Position numbers and translations under genes: made by a program. From the NCBI GenBank assembly GCA_964542225.1, contig CAZITO010000023.1, forward strand, positions 1 to 24,851: 24,851 nucleotides of DNA. The letters run 5' to 3'. The notes under the pieces were generated by a model. It worked only from the letters and a program-made list of their open reading frames with translations, did no database searches and was not told the DNA's origin. This DNA comes from Scybalousia_A sp964542225 (lineage in GTDB: Bacteria; Bacteroidota; Bacteroidia; Bacteroidales; P3). Shown here piece after piece: positions 8,051-16,050 of this stretch (its first letter is position 1; the number at the start of each line of letters is the position of its first letter).

Positions 8051-10678
8051 ATGAGTATAAAAAAGTTAGTTTTATTTTTGATAACTGTCGTTGCATTTAC
8101 AGGGCTTTTTGCTCAAAAACAAAGTCTTACTCAAAAGGCAGACGAAGCCTTTAACAGCAAGCAGTATTTGATAGCCGTGGACTTATATGACAAAGCCTAT
8201 TCCAAAGTAAAGGCTAATAGACAGGAAAAAGATAGGATTTTGTTTCAAAAGGCAGAATGTTATAGATTTTTGGACGATAAGGAGAAGGCTATAAAAACTT
8301 ATCAACGTTTGGTTAAGGCCAAGTACTATCAAACTCAGCCGAAAATATATCTTTACATGGCGGATTTTCAAAGATTTCTTTCGGATTGGGATAATGCGGA
8401 ACACAATTATAAAGAATATTTAAAACTTGTACCAGACGATGCCTTAGCAAAAAGACGTTTGGAAAGTATTCATTTTGCAAAGAAACTGATGGCAAACCCT
8501 ACAAAACACGAAATCAAAGAAGAAAAGAATTTAAATACCGAATGGAATGATTGGAAACCTTCTTGGGACAATGCCATAGAGTGCCAAAACATCACTTTTA
8601 CCTCCTCAAGAGACAACTCCGAAAGCAAGGATAGAGATGCTTGGACGGGAGAATATTTCTCAAACATATACCAAGCCTCCAAAGAAAAAAATGGAACTTT
8701 CGGACAAGCAACCGAAATTTCGGAACAAGGGATAAATACCCTTGCCAATGAGGGAGAACTTGTAAAGATAACCAACGGCAATACAACTCACTATTATTTT
8801 TCTCGTTGTAACATAAAGAAAAATATGCAGATAAATTGTGCTATATATGCTTCTCCTATTGAGCCTGCCAAAACCAAAGCAAACAAGCAAGCAACTGCAT
8901 CCAAAAACAAAAAAGATAACAACAAAAAGGCTTCCGGTAGAGAGGAAAACGCAAGCGAGCCTTTTGTTATGTTAGACCTTGGTGATACGGCTTACAACTA
9001 TCTTCACCCTGCGGTAACGAGTGATGAACTTACAATTTATTTCTCTTCCAATCGTCCGGGTGGTGAGGGCGATTATGATATTTGGAAGGCTACAAGAACC
9101 TCTGTAAACGAGCCTTTTGGTAATGTTACCAATTTGGGCAAGCTGATAAATACAGAGGGTAAGGAAGAGTTTCCTGTATTAAGAGGCGATGACCGTTTGT
9201 ATTACTCTTCGGACGGACTGAAAGGTTTGGGGGGATATGATATTTTTGTGTCAAAATTGGAAAATGGAGAATGGACGGAACCTCAAAATATGGGCTACCC
9301 TATCAATACTCCTTTTGACGAAATAGGCTTGATTTTTAACTATAATGAAGACGAGAGCATAGCGGCGGAGGAAAGCGGTTATTTCTCTTCCAACAGAGAG
9401 GGAGGCACCGGTGGTTATGATATATATTCTTTTTATCGTGCGCCTATGTTTTTCACTCTTAGCGGAGAGGTTAGAAATGACAAAAGTATGCAGGTTGTTT
9501 CCGGAGCAAGAGTGAGGCTGATAGGTGATGATAATACTCAAATAGAAACTCGTACGGATAAAGACGGATTGTATTCATTTAGTAAAGAGCAAATAAAATA
9601 CAATGTACATTATAAAATACAGGTGTCTCAAATAGATTATATGAATACCGAGGGTACGGAGAGTACCGTAGGGTTGACAACCAGCAAGGATTTGGTACAC
9701 AATTTTCGTTTAATGCCTATACCAAAAGAACCTGTGGTATTGCCGGAAATACGTTATGATTTGGCAAGATGGGAGTTGCAAGACCAATATCAAGATTCCC
9801 TTTCCGACCTTTTGGTTATTTTGGTAAATAATCCTACTTATGTGATAGAACTTGGTTCTCATACAGACTCAAGACCTTTTATTACCCTTACCAATGATAC
9901 TCTTTCACAACGCAGGGCAGAGAGTGTGGTGGATTTTCTTCAAGCAAGAGGAATAGAGCCCGGTCGTATGGTGGCCAAAGGTTATGGGGACAGAGTGCCA
10001 AGAACTCTTATGAGAGAAACTTTTGCCACATACGGAGGCAAGACCTACAAGTTTCCCAAAGGAGTAACGCTTACCGATGCTTATATCAACTCTCTCAAAA
10101 CCAAAGGAGAAAGGGAGGCGGCGCACCAATTGAATAGGAGGACTGAATTTAGAATTATCAGAACGGATTACATACCTCAATCAGTTAAAGATTCCATAGC
10201 AGACGCAAGTTTGAAAAGCCATATTGTAGACATAGTATCAGACAACAAACCTGCACCTGTTACTGATATTCCTATTATTTATACAGATAATCATATAAAA
10301 ATAACCATGATAGACGGTGATAAGGCGCAACTATATATAGTACTCAATGGGGCGGCTGTGCCTGCCATATATGATGAAAGATATAGAGATGCTGCAGTTT
10401 TGGACTGGGACCAGGCAACGAAGTTTCTTTTGACAGGAAGAATAACCAAAGACGATTTTAGAGACAAGGAACGTGCTTTTGATGAAAAGGGACAAATACT
10501 TGATAATGCAGTTCTGACTTTCAAAAATGCGGCAATAGGTAACTATAAAGCAGACAAATTTGAGGTTATAGTAAAGAAAGGAATGACCTATACCATGATA
10601 GTAAACAAGAATGGTTTAAAAGATTTTGGACAATTTGTCTATTCTCCGGAAACGGGCGAAATAATCTTTGATAATTAA
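8051..10678 (+). CDS. porE: PorE-like OmpA-family protein (TPR, PD40, CRD, OmpA, extra C-terminal domain)
   Basis: This 875-residue exported protein has a signal peptide at about 1-21 (cleavage after GLFA). Next are TPR-like helices (about 25-145) and a PD40/WD40-like propeller (about 165-460) with repeated YFSSNR..GG.GGYDI motifs. A carboxypeptidase-regulatory-like beta-sandwich follows (about 467-550, SGARVRL and TRTDKDGLYSF). An OmpA-type peptidoglycan-binding domain covers about 570-705 (VIELGSHTDSR, LSQRRAESVVDFL, NRRTEFRI). The order TPR-propeller-CRD-OmpA is that of P. gingivalis PorE, a periplasmic T9SS component, so the assignment rests on architecture and on the presence of gldLMN nearby. 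The last 128 residues (748-875) are extra and resemble a retropepsin fold without its catalytic motif. The gene stands alone, with its own promoter and a hairpin after it. Confidence 0.72.
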   Translation: MSIKKLVLFLITVVAFTGLFAQKQSLTQKADEAFNSKQYLIAVDLYDKAYSKVKANRQEKDRILFQKAECYRFLDDKEKAIKTYQRLVKAKYYQTQPKIYLYMADFQRFLSDWDNAEHNYKEYLKLVPDDALAKRRLESIHFAKKLMANPTKHEIKEEKNLNTEWNDWKPSWDNAIECQNITFTSSRDNSESKDRDAWTGEYFSNIYQASKEKNGTFGQATEISEQGINTLANEGELVKITNGNTTHYYFSRCNIKKNMQINCAIYASPIEPAKTKANKQATASKNKKDNNKKASGREENASEPFVMLDLGDTAYNYLHPAVTSDELTIYFSSNRPGGEGDYDIWKATRTSVNEPFGNVTNLGKLINTEGKEEFPVLRGDDRLYYSSDGLKGLGGYDIFVSKLENGEWTEPQNMGYPINTPFDEIGLIFNYNEDESIAAEESGYFSSNREGGTGGYDIYSFYRAPMFFTLSGEVRNDKSMQVVSGARVRLIGDDNTQIETRTDKDGLYSFSKEQIKYNVHYKIQVSQIDYMNTEGTESTVGLTTSKDLVHNFRLMPIPKEPVVLPEIRYDLARWELQDQYQDSLSDLLVILVNNPTYVIELGSHTDSRPFITLTNDTLSQRRAESVVDFLQARGIEPGRMVAKGYGDRVPRTLMRETFATYGGKTYKFPKGVTLTDAYINSLKTKGEREAAHQLNRRTEFRIIRTDYIPQSVKDSIADASLKSHIVDIVSDNKPAPVTDIPIIYTDNHIKITMIDGDKAQLYIVLNGAAVPAIYDERYRDAAVLDWDQATKFLLTGRITKDDFRDKERAFDEKGQILDNAVLTFKNAAIGNYKADKFEVIVKKGMTYTMIVNKNGLKDFGQFVYSPETGEIIFDN

Positions 10679-10730
10679 AAAATATATAATTTGATAAACT
10701 TATGTTTGTCAGATAATTCCATAGAGTAGT

Positions 10731-10778
10731 ATAGAGGCAGAGCCGTTACAGATTGTTTTGTAACGGCTCTGCCTCTAT
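10731..10778. repeat. Perfect 20-base inverted repeat (long hairpin)
   Basis: ATAGAGGCAGAGCCGTTACA (10731-10750) pairs perfectly with 10759-10778 around an 8-base loop. It begins 53 bases after the PorE-like stop and could limit read-through, but no U-run follows on either strand. Its arms belong to the dispersed repeat family (compare 40-54). Confidence 0.85.
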
Positions 10779-10908
10779 GCTAACCTATTACAACCCCCAT
10801 TATAAACATATGCTAATCAATAAAAAAGTATAGGCTTTGCCATACGAAAAAAACCTGTGGAGGCGTTTACTGAAAATCAATAAGTTACAAATTAAAAAGT
10901 TGCACGCG

Positions 10909-10940
10909 TTTGGTCAGGTCGTAGAATCTTCGTAACTTTG
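10909..10940 (+). promoter_or_regulatory. Orphan Bacteroidota promoter inside the repeat region
   Basis: TTTG (10909-10912), a 20-base gap and TAACTTTG (10933-10940) form a near-consensus promoter, among the best in the window. Transcription would start near 10947, almost 600 bases before the next gene. It would therefore make either a non-coding RNA through the hairpin array or a long leader for the lipid kinase gene. Confidence 0.6.
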
Positions 10941-11014
10941 CATAGAGAAATACCCCTATCACAAAATTTTCAATTTTCATCCTTATAACTACTTGATAAT
11001 CAATAAAAACGAAA

Positions 11015-11069
11015 CGGCGTTTTATTTTATCGAAACGCCGATTCGTCGAAATGAATCGGCGATTCATTT
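11015..11069. repeat. Nested, mutually exclusive hairpins
   Basis: Three overlapping inverted repeats are present. CGGCGTTT/AAACGCCG spans 11015-11022 and 11033-11040. CGCCGATTC/GAATCGGCG spans 11036-11044 and 11053-11061. AATGAATCG/CGATTCATT spans 11051-11059 and 11061-11069. Adjacent stems share bases, so they cannot all form at once. The third palindrome is kept in the inverted copy at the right edge of the window. Confidence 0.7.
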
Positions 11070-11284
11070 TTACAAAACGGGCAAAGAAAAAATTTTTTCC
11101 TTAAAAAGTCGTTCGAAATCGCTGATTTTCACGATTTTTGCCCAATTTTGACCCCTCAAAAAAGGTTAAGTAGTTGATAATCAAACACAGTACCCTTATT
11201 TTTGAACTTTTAGTAACCATCAATTAAATTTCCCGAAAAAATATTTTTTTGCTCTTACTCAGCCTGTTTTCGTAGGGCAAACCC

Positions 11285-11320
11285 ACACCCGTTGGGTGTT
11301 TTATAAGGGCAAAGCCACTA
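11285..11320 (+). repeat. Copy of the CACCC hairpin module
   Basis: CACACCCGTTGGGTGTTTTA and the following TAAGGGCAAAGCCACTA repeat the module at 14-53 and the inverted copy near 24572-24607. The five-base stem is constant while the loop varies. Confidence 0.7.
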
Positions 11321-11461
11321 TTTTTTTCTTATGGATTTTATAGGTTGTTATAAGTTATGATGGGTTAGCATAAGGGCAAAGCCTTTATAAAACAGACTGA
11401 GGTTGGTGTAGGTGAATGGAATTTTTGTTTTTAATACGAGAGATATGCAAATTTATTTTAA

Positions 11462-11469
11462 TATCTTTG
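11462..11469 (+). promoter_or_regulatory. Bacteroidota -7 element for the lipid kinase operon
   Basis: TATCTTTG fits TAnnTTTG and lies 73 bases before the ATG at 11543. No good -33 is seen at normal spacing. Confidence 0.5.
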
Positions 11470-11542
11470 CAAGATAAAAGTGCTATGCAAAACGATATGT
11501 TTGGTTCTTATTTTTAGAGTATATGAATTTTGGGGAAAATTT

Positions 11543-12511
11543 ATGAAAGAAAAAATATTGTTTATAATCAACCCTGTATCCGGTATAGGCAAACAAAAGA
11601 TAGTGGAGCAGGCTTTGGAGGTGCATTTGGACAAGCAAAAATATGATTATCATATAGCCTACACCCAATACGCTCATCATGCTACACTAATAAGCCAAGA
11701 GGCTGTAAAAAACGACTATGATACAGTGGTTGCCGTGGGGGGAGACGGGTCAATAAATGACTGTGTAAGGGGTCTTATCGGTTCCACCACCAAACTCGGT
11801 ATAATACCTGCGGGTAGTGGCAATGGATTGGCTCGTTGTCTGCATATTCCTTTGGATGTAGAAAAAGCAATAGAGGTTATTAATCTCAACAACCATAGAA
11901 GAATAGACACTGTAAATCTTAACAATCGTCCATACGCTTCGGTTGCGGGGGTGGGGTTTGATGCCTTGATAGCCAAAGAATTTACAGGGAGTAGGGTGAG
12001 AGGTTTTCAAACCTATTTGAAACTTGTACTTAAAGATTATCTGAATTACAAACCCAAAAAATATACTCTCATCGTAGATGGAGAAAAAATAGAAAAAGAG
12101 GCTTTATTTATCTCTTTTATGAATTCCAATCAATTTGGTTACAATGCTATAATTGCACCAAAAGCCTCTTTGAATGATGGTCTTTTGGATGTGGTTGTGG
12201 TAAAAAAACCGCCTATAATACTGACCCCTTTGGTTGTGCAAATGATGTTTTTTCACCAAATGGATATATCTCCATACGTAGAAACTTTCAGAGCAAGACA
12301 AGTGAAGATAATGAATTTTGAGGATGGTATATTGAATCTTGACGGCGAAGGAATAGAGTATAATGAGAAAGAATTGGGATTTTGTGTAGAGCCTAACAAT
12401 TTAAATGTGATAGTACCGGATAAAAAGAACAAACAGCCTTTCCTTAGTGAAAAGAAAATACTTGATTTAATAAAAAGCATAATATATGAGTCTCCCAAAA
12501 AAGAACATTAG
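11543..12511 (+). CDS. Diacylglycerol/lipid kinase family protein (YegS/BmrU-like)
   Basis: This 322-residue protein has the DAGK catalytic domain. ILFIINPVSGIGK is at the N-terminus. GGDGSINDCVRGL lies near residue 63, where the family has GGDGT-N-(E/D), and IIPAGSGNGLARCL is the nucleotide-binding segment. The domain phosphorylates diacylglycerol, ceramide or related lipids with ATP; the substrate cannot be read from sequence. An all-beta C-terminal half ends with LNLDGEGIEY, a typical closing motif. ATG 11543 is preferred because the family starts MKEKILFIINP; an upstream ATG at 11480 adds 21 residues without family features. The end overlaps the SUI1 gene by 26 bases, pointing to one operon. 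Confidence 0.88.
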   Translation: MKEKILFIINPVSGIGKQKIVEQALEVHLDKQKYDYHIAYTQYAHHATLISQEAVKNDYDTVVAVGGDGSINDCVRGLIGSTTKLGIIPAGSGNGLARCLHIPLDVEKAIEVINLNNHRRIDTVNLNNRPYASVAGVGFDALIAKEFTGSRVRGFQTYLKLVLKDYLNYKPKKYTLIVDGEKIEKEALFISFMNSNQFGYNAIIAPKASLNDGLLDVVVVKKPPIILTPLVVQMMFFHQMDISPYVETFRARQVKIMNFEDGILNLDGEGIEYNEKELGFCVEPNNLNVIVPDKKNKQPFLSEKKILDLIKSIIYESPKKEH

Positions 12512-12833
12512 AGATAAGGTTATGGTTTATTCCACAGACCCTGATTTTGTTTTTGAACAAGAAGAGCAAGAAGAATTGGAAACACTTGAAAATCAAAAAC
12601 AAAATCTGAGAATATCATTGGATAAAAAACAAAGAGCAGGTAAAAAGGTTACAATTGTCAGCAATTTTGTGGGCAGACAAGCTGACCTTTTGGATTTGTC
12701 CAAAATACTTAAAACAAAGTGTAGTGTTGGTGGTAGTGTAAAGGACGGAGAAATCATACTGCAAGGAGATTTTAGAGAAAAGATTTTTGAAATACTTACA
12801 AATTTGGGCTACAAAGCCAAATTGATAAAATAA
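12486..12833 (+). CDS. SUI1/eIF1-like translation factor (YciH family)
   Basis: This 115-residue protein ends in a SUI1 domain (about 40-115) with LDKKQRAGKKVTIVSNFVG, LSKILKTKCSVGGSVKDGE and ILQGDF. That is the strand-helix core of eIF1 and bacterial YciH. YciH influences initiation-codon discrimination and is linked to stress translation. The N-terminal 38 residues are acidic and glutamate-rich and probably disordered. The first ATG lies inside the lipid kinase gene (26-base overlap); a second ATG, codon 13 at 12522, would give a 103-residue protein and avoid the overlap. rmlD starts 14 bases after the stop. Confidence 0.85.
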   Translation: MSLPKKNIRDKVMVYSTDPDFVFEQEEQEELETLENQKQNLRISLDKKQRAGKKVTIVSNFVGRQADLLDLSKILKTKCSVGGSVKDGEIILQGDFREKIFEILTNLGYKAKLIK

Positions 12834-12847
12834 AACAAAGTATAAAA

Positions 12848-13714
12848 ATGAAAAATATATTGATAACCGGTGCCAACGGTCAACTTGGTATGAGTATCAG
12901 AAAAATAAGTAAAGATTACGACTTTAATTTTATTTTTACTGATTATATGGAATTGGATATTACTGATAACAAAGCAATTGAAGAATTTTTTGCCCAAAAT
13001 AATATTTCTCTTGTAATCAATACAGCAGCCTATACAGCGGTGGATAACGCCGAAGAGGATAAAGAAAAATGTAACTTGGTGAATAATATTGCAGTAGAGA
13101 ATCTTGCAAAAGTATGTCAAAGCAAGAATGCGTATTTTATTCATGTTTCTACCGACTACGTTTTTGATGGCAAATCTTCTCGTCCTTATTTTCCTGTTGA
13201 TATGCCTAACCCCATAAACTTTTATGGACAAAGTAAGTTTGCAGGAGAAAACAAAGCCTTGTCTTGTTGCAAGACCTCCATAGTTGTTCGTACAAGCGGA
13301 GTTTATAGTGAGTTTGGAAAAAACTTTGTCAAAACAATGCTTAATCTTTGTGCTTCTAAAACGGAATTAAATGTTGTCTATGACCAAGCCATGTCGCCTT
13401 GTTATGCTACCGATTTGGCAAAATGCTTAATGACCATTGCAAATAAAATCATGCAGGAGGGTATGCCACAAGAGAAATACAGATTATTGCACTATAGCAA
13501 TGAAGGAGTGTTGTCGTGGTATGATTTTGCAAAAAAAATAAATGACCTATCAGGTCTCAAATGCAATATAAAACCCATACTGTCAGTAGAATATCCTACC
13601 AAAGCCCAACGTCCTAACTATTCTGTTTTGGACAAAGGTTTGACAAAAGAATATTTACAGACAAGTATTGCTCATTGGGAAGATGCCTTAAAAGAATGTT
13701 TAAAAGTATTATGA
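12848..13714 (+). CDS. rmlD: dTDP-4-dehydrorhamnose reductase
   Basis: This 288-residue short-chain dehydrogenase-type enzyme reduces dTDP-4-dehydrorhamnose to dTDP-L-rhamnose with NAD(P)H, the last step of the rhamnose donor pathway. The NAD(P)-binding ITGANGQLG is at 6-14. STDYVFDG at 101-108 gives the Ser/Thr, and Y126-x3-K130 in YGQSK is the catalytic pair. INTAAYTAVDNAE is a strong RmlD signature. Length fits the family. rmlA, rmlB and rmlC are not nearby, so the pathway is dispersed. Its stop overlaps the next start as ATGA (13711-13714). Confidence 0.92.
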   Translation: MKNILITGANGQLGMSIRKISKDYDFNFIFTDYMELDITDNKAIEEFFAQNNISLVINTAAYTAVDNAEEDKEKCNLVNNIAVENLAKVCQSKNAYFIHVSTDYVFDGKSSRPYFPVDMPNPINFYGQSKFAGENKALSCCKTSIVVRTSGVYSEFGKNFVKTMLNLCASKTELNVVYDQAMSPCYATDLAKCLMTIANKIMQEGMPQEKYRLLHYSNEGVLSWYDFAKKINDLSGLKCNIKPILSVEYPTKAQRPNYSVLDKGLTKEYLQTSIAHWEDALKECLKVL

Positions 13715-14301
13715 AAAATTTGCAAAAAATAGTTGCTTTCTTATTCATTTTGTTGATAGTAGCGAGTTGTAGTAATGTTAAAAGAATAAACAAACCAAAT
13801 TCTTCCAAACATACAACAACGAGACATACCACAAAAAAAGAAAACCGACCGACTCCTTCCTCTTCGGAAAGAAGTACAAGTATGACCAATAGTGATGTTT
13901 ATGCTTTATCTATGAAAGAGTTAAAGCAATATGGCTCTAATCTTACAGACTATTGTATTTCTTGGGTGGGTACTCCTTACAAAGCAGGAGGTACGACTAA
14001 ACAAGGCGTGGATTGTTCCGGTTTTGTGTTCAATGTATATAATGATGTGTATGATATAAAACTTTCAAGGCGCAGTTCTGATATGGCAAAAGATGTAACC
14101 ATATTGAGCGACAAGAAAAAAATGAAAGAAGGCGACCTTATATTCTTTGGCAAAGGCAGAATAAATCATGTAGGTATATTTATAAGAGGAGATAAATTTA
14201 TTCATGCCTCTTCCTCAAAGGGAGTAATAGTTTCCTCTTTGGAAGAAAATTATTGGAAAACAAATTATCATTCTTGCGGTCACCACCCACAAAGAAAATA
14301 A
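13711..14301 (+). CDS. NlpC/P60 family lipoprotein, probable cell-wall peptidase
   Basis: This 196-residue protein has a lipoprotein signal peptide with lipobox VASC, so the mature protein starts at Cys20. A Ser/Thr/Lys-rich linker (about 25-60) leads to an NlpC/P60 domain (about 75-190). The likely triad is Cys102 (GVDCSGFVFN), His153 (NHVGIF) and His165 (FIHAS). Family members cut the peptide stems of peptidoglycan, typically next to meso-diaminopimelate. An in-frame upstream ATG at 13675 would break the signal peptide, whereas ATG 13711 overlaps the rmlD stop as ATGA, suggesting coupled translation. Confidence 0.9.
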   Translation: MKNLQKIVAFLFILLIVASCSNVKRINKPNSSKHTTTRHTTKKENRPTPSSSERSTSMTNSDVYALSMKELKQYGSNLTDYCISWVGTPYKAGGTTKQGVDCSGFVFNVYNDVYDIKLSRRSSDMAKDVTILSDKKKMKEGDLIFFGKGRINHVGIFIRGDKFIHASSSKGVIVSSLEENYWKTNYHSCGHHPQRK

Positions 14302-14334
14302 CTTAAACAAAACATTTAATTTGCAAGTATTTAT

Positions 14335-15831
14335 ATGAAATTCTTTTTATTTGATGCCAATTCTCCATTACTGTTTACTCAAACTGTTTTCTGGGTGTTT
14401 CTTTTGGGCGTGATGCTTATTTTTGGACTGATTAAGAACAAAATAAAACTTTCTCATGTTTGGTTGTTGTTTGTCAGTTACTTTTTTTATTACAAATCTT
14501 CGGGTAACTTTGTTGTCTTGCTTTTGAGTGTAACACTCATAACTTTTTTTGCTGCACGGCTTTTGGGTAAAATAAAGTCCAAACCTCTTAAAAAATTTAT
14601 ACTCTTTTTTAGTATATTATTGGATGCTTCTTTTTTGTTATACTTCAAGTATACTTATTTTTTCATAGACTTGGTAAATCAAATTTGGAAAACCGATATT
14701 GTTGCAATAGATTATCTTTCGTTGTTTGTCAATAACAGTTTTGGGACAAATTTTTCCGTTAATAAAATAATTCTTCCTGTGGGTATATCTTTTTTTACTT
14801 TTCAGGCTATCAGTTATTTGGCAGATGTGTATAAGGAAAAAGTAGATTATAAGACCTCATTTTTGGATTTTGCTTTTTATCTTAGTTTTTTCCCACAACT
14901 TGTGGCAGGTCCAATAGTAAGAGCAGAGAATTTTTTGCCTCAATTAAAAAAAACGTATTCTATTTCCAAAGAAGATTTCAATATTGCTTTTTTCCTTATA
15001 CTCAATGGACTGATAAAAAAAATATTTGTTTCCGACTATATTTCCATTAATTTTGTGGACAGAGTTTTTGCCTCTCCGGATACTTTTAGCGGTGTGGAAA
15101 ATCTTTTTGCTTCATACGGTTATACTTTGCAAATCTATTGTGATTTCAGCGGTTATACCGATATAGCCATAGCGATTTCTCTTTTGTTTGGTTTTCGTCT
15201 GCCAAAGAACTTTGATTCACCTTACAAGGCTGTAAATATTACGGAGTTTTGGCATAGGTGGCACATTTCTCTTTCCACTTGGTTAAGGGATTATATTTAT
15301 ATACCGCTTGGAGGCAATCGCAAGGGAAAAATAAGACAGTATATCAACCTCTTAGCAACCATGCTTATAGGTGGTTTTTGGCACGGGGCAAATCTTAAAT
15401 TTGTTTTTTGGGGATTTTGTCACGGAGTATTGCTTATCATAGACAAATTGCTAAAAGATATTACCAAACAATTGCAAACCAATAAAATATATAGAATTTT
15501 TTCTGCAATAGTATGTTTTCATCTCGTTGCTACGCTTTGGATATTTTTCCGTGCCGATAGTTTTGAAAATGCTTATATGGTTTTGCAAAAAATTTTCTCA
15601 CTCAATCTCAATGCATTTTTACCTGTAATAACAGCCTATTGGAAGCCTTTGAGTATAATAGTTGTTGCTCTTGTTATACATATTTTACCTTTGAGAACAA
15701 AGGAATATATAAGAAACACTTTTTATCGTTTGCCTCTGATATTGAAAATAATCTGTGCTTTGATAGTGGTATTTGTGCTTTCACAAGTAAAAAGTTCAAG
15801 CATACAGCCGTTTATATATTTCCAATTCTGA
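14335..15831 (+). CDS. MBOAT family O-acyltransferase (AlgI/DltB-like)
   Basis: This 498-residue multi-pass membrane protein belongs to the group that moves acyl groups across the inner membrane onto polysaccharides or other surface molecules. The conserved segments are FFPQLVAGPIVRAENFLPQL (186-205), EFWHRWHISLSTWLRDYIYIPLGG (304-327) and GGFWHGA (347-352), with the expected active-site His350. About ten hydrophobic segments are visible. It follows the NlpC gene by 33 bases. AlgI-type proteins usually have an AlgJ/AlgX-like or other SGNH partner, but none is next to it. The acceptor cannot be named; the linked rmlD hints at a surface glycan. Confidence 0.9.
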   Translation: MKFFLFDANSPLLFTQTVFWVFLLGVMLIFGLIKNKIKLSHVWLLFVSYFFYYKSSGNFVVLLLSVTLITFFAARLLGKIKSKPLKKFILFFSILLDASFLLYFKYTYFFIDLVNQIWKTDIVAIDYLSLFVNNSFGTNFSVNKIILPVGISFFTFQAISYLADVYKEKVDYKTSFLDFAFYLSFFPQLVAGPIVRAENFLPQLKKTYSISKEDFNIAFFLILNGLIKKIFVSDYISINFVDRVFASPDTFSGVENLFASYGYTLQIYCDFSGYTDIAIAISLLFGFRLPKNFDSPYKAVNITEFWHRWHISLSTWLRDYIYIPLGGNRKGKIRQYINLLATMLIGGFWHGANLKFVFWGFCHGVLLIIDKLLKDITKQLQTNKIYRIFSAIVCFHLVATLWIFFRADSFENAYMVLQKIFSLNLNAFLPVITAYWKPLSIIVVALVIHILPLRTKEYIRNTFYRLPLILKIICALIVVFVLSQVKSSSIQPFIYFQF

Positions 15832-15998
15832 TTATAGAAAGGGTAAGGTCTTTTTTACGAGTCAATATTAGGTTATAAATAGGTTGTATAAGTAAAAAAA
15901 CGGATGTTAAGTATATTGCAATTTGTATGGAGTTTGATGTTTTCTAATGAAAATTAAAAAAGTTTTCCATAGATATGATTAAGTTTCAAAATATTTTC

Positions 15999-16006
15999 TA
16001 TTTTTG
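15999..16006 (+). promoter_or_regulatory. Bacteroidota -7 element for the TPR/OmpA-like lipoprotein gene
   Basis: TATTTTTG fits TAnnTTTG and lies 44 bases before the ATG at 16051. No clear -33 is seen. The rest of the 219-base gap (15832-16050) shows nothing recognisable. Confidence 0.5.
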
Positions 16007-16050
16007 CAGATTATAATTAACGTAGATTATTCACAATAAAATTATATGAT

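Larger units (their letters stand above)
10759..11400. repeat. Composite repeat element with long imperfect inverted ends
   Basis: This fills most of the 864-base gene-free stretch 10679-11542. The left end (about 10759-10860) and right end (about 11258-11395) are inverted relatives. Each reads, from outside in, as a GGCTTTGCC-like block, GCTAACC with A/T-rich ACAACC sequence, a second GGCTTTGCC block and TACGAAAA. The right part (11043-11385) also matches the inverted copy at the window end over more than 300 bases, with roughly four of five positions alike by eye. Within it lie an orphan promoter (10909-10940) and nested hairpins (11015-11069). No plausible protein is encoded on either strand. 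It may be a miniature element or a non-autonomous remnant; no transposase or clear target duplication is seen. Confidence 0.7.

Noticed and set aside
10885..11067. 60-residue minus-strand open frame rich in Arg and Phe in the repeat region
   Set aside because: Its repeated Asn-Arg-Arg-Phe stretches come from the palindromes in the DNA. It has no family likeness and no promoter.
10680..11400. CRISPR array or replication origin in the repeat region
   Set aside because: There are no regularly spaced direct repeats with unique spacers and no cas genes. DnaA-box-like clusters are not convincing and dnaA is absent.
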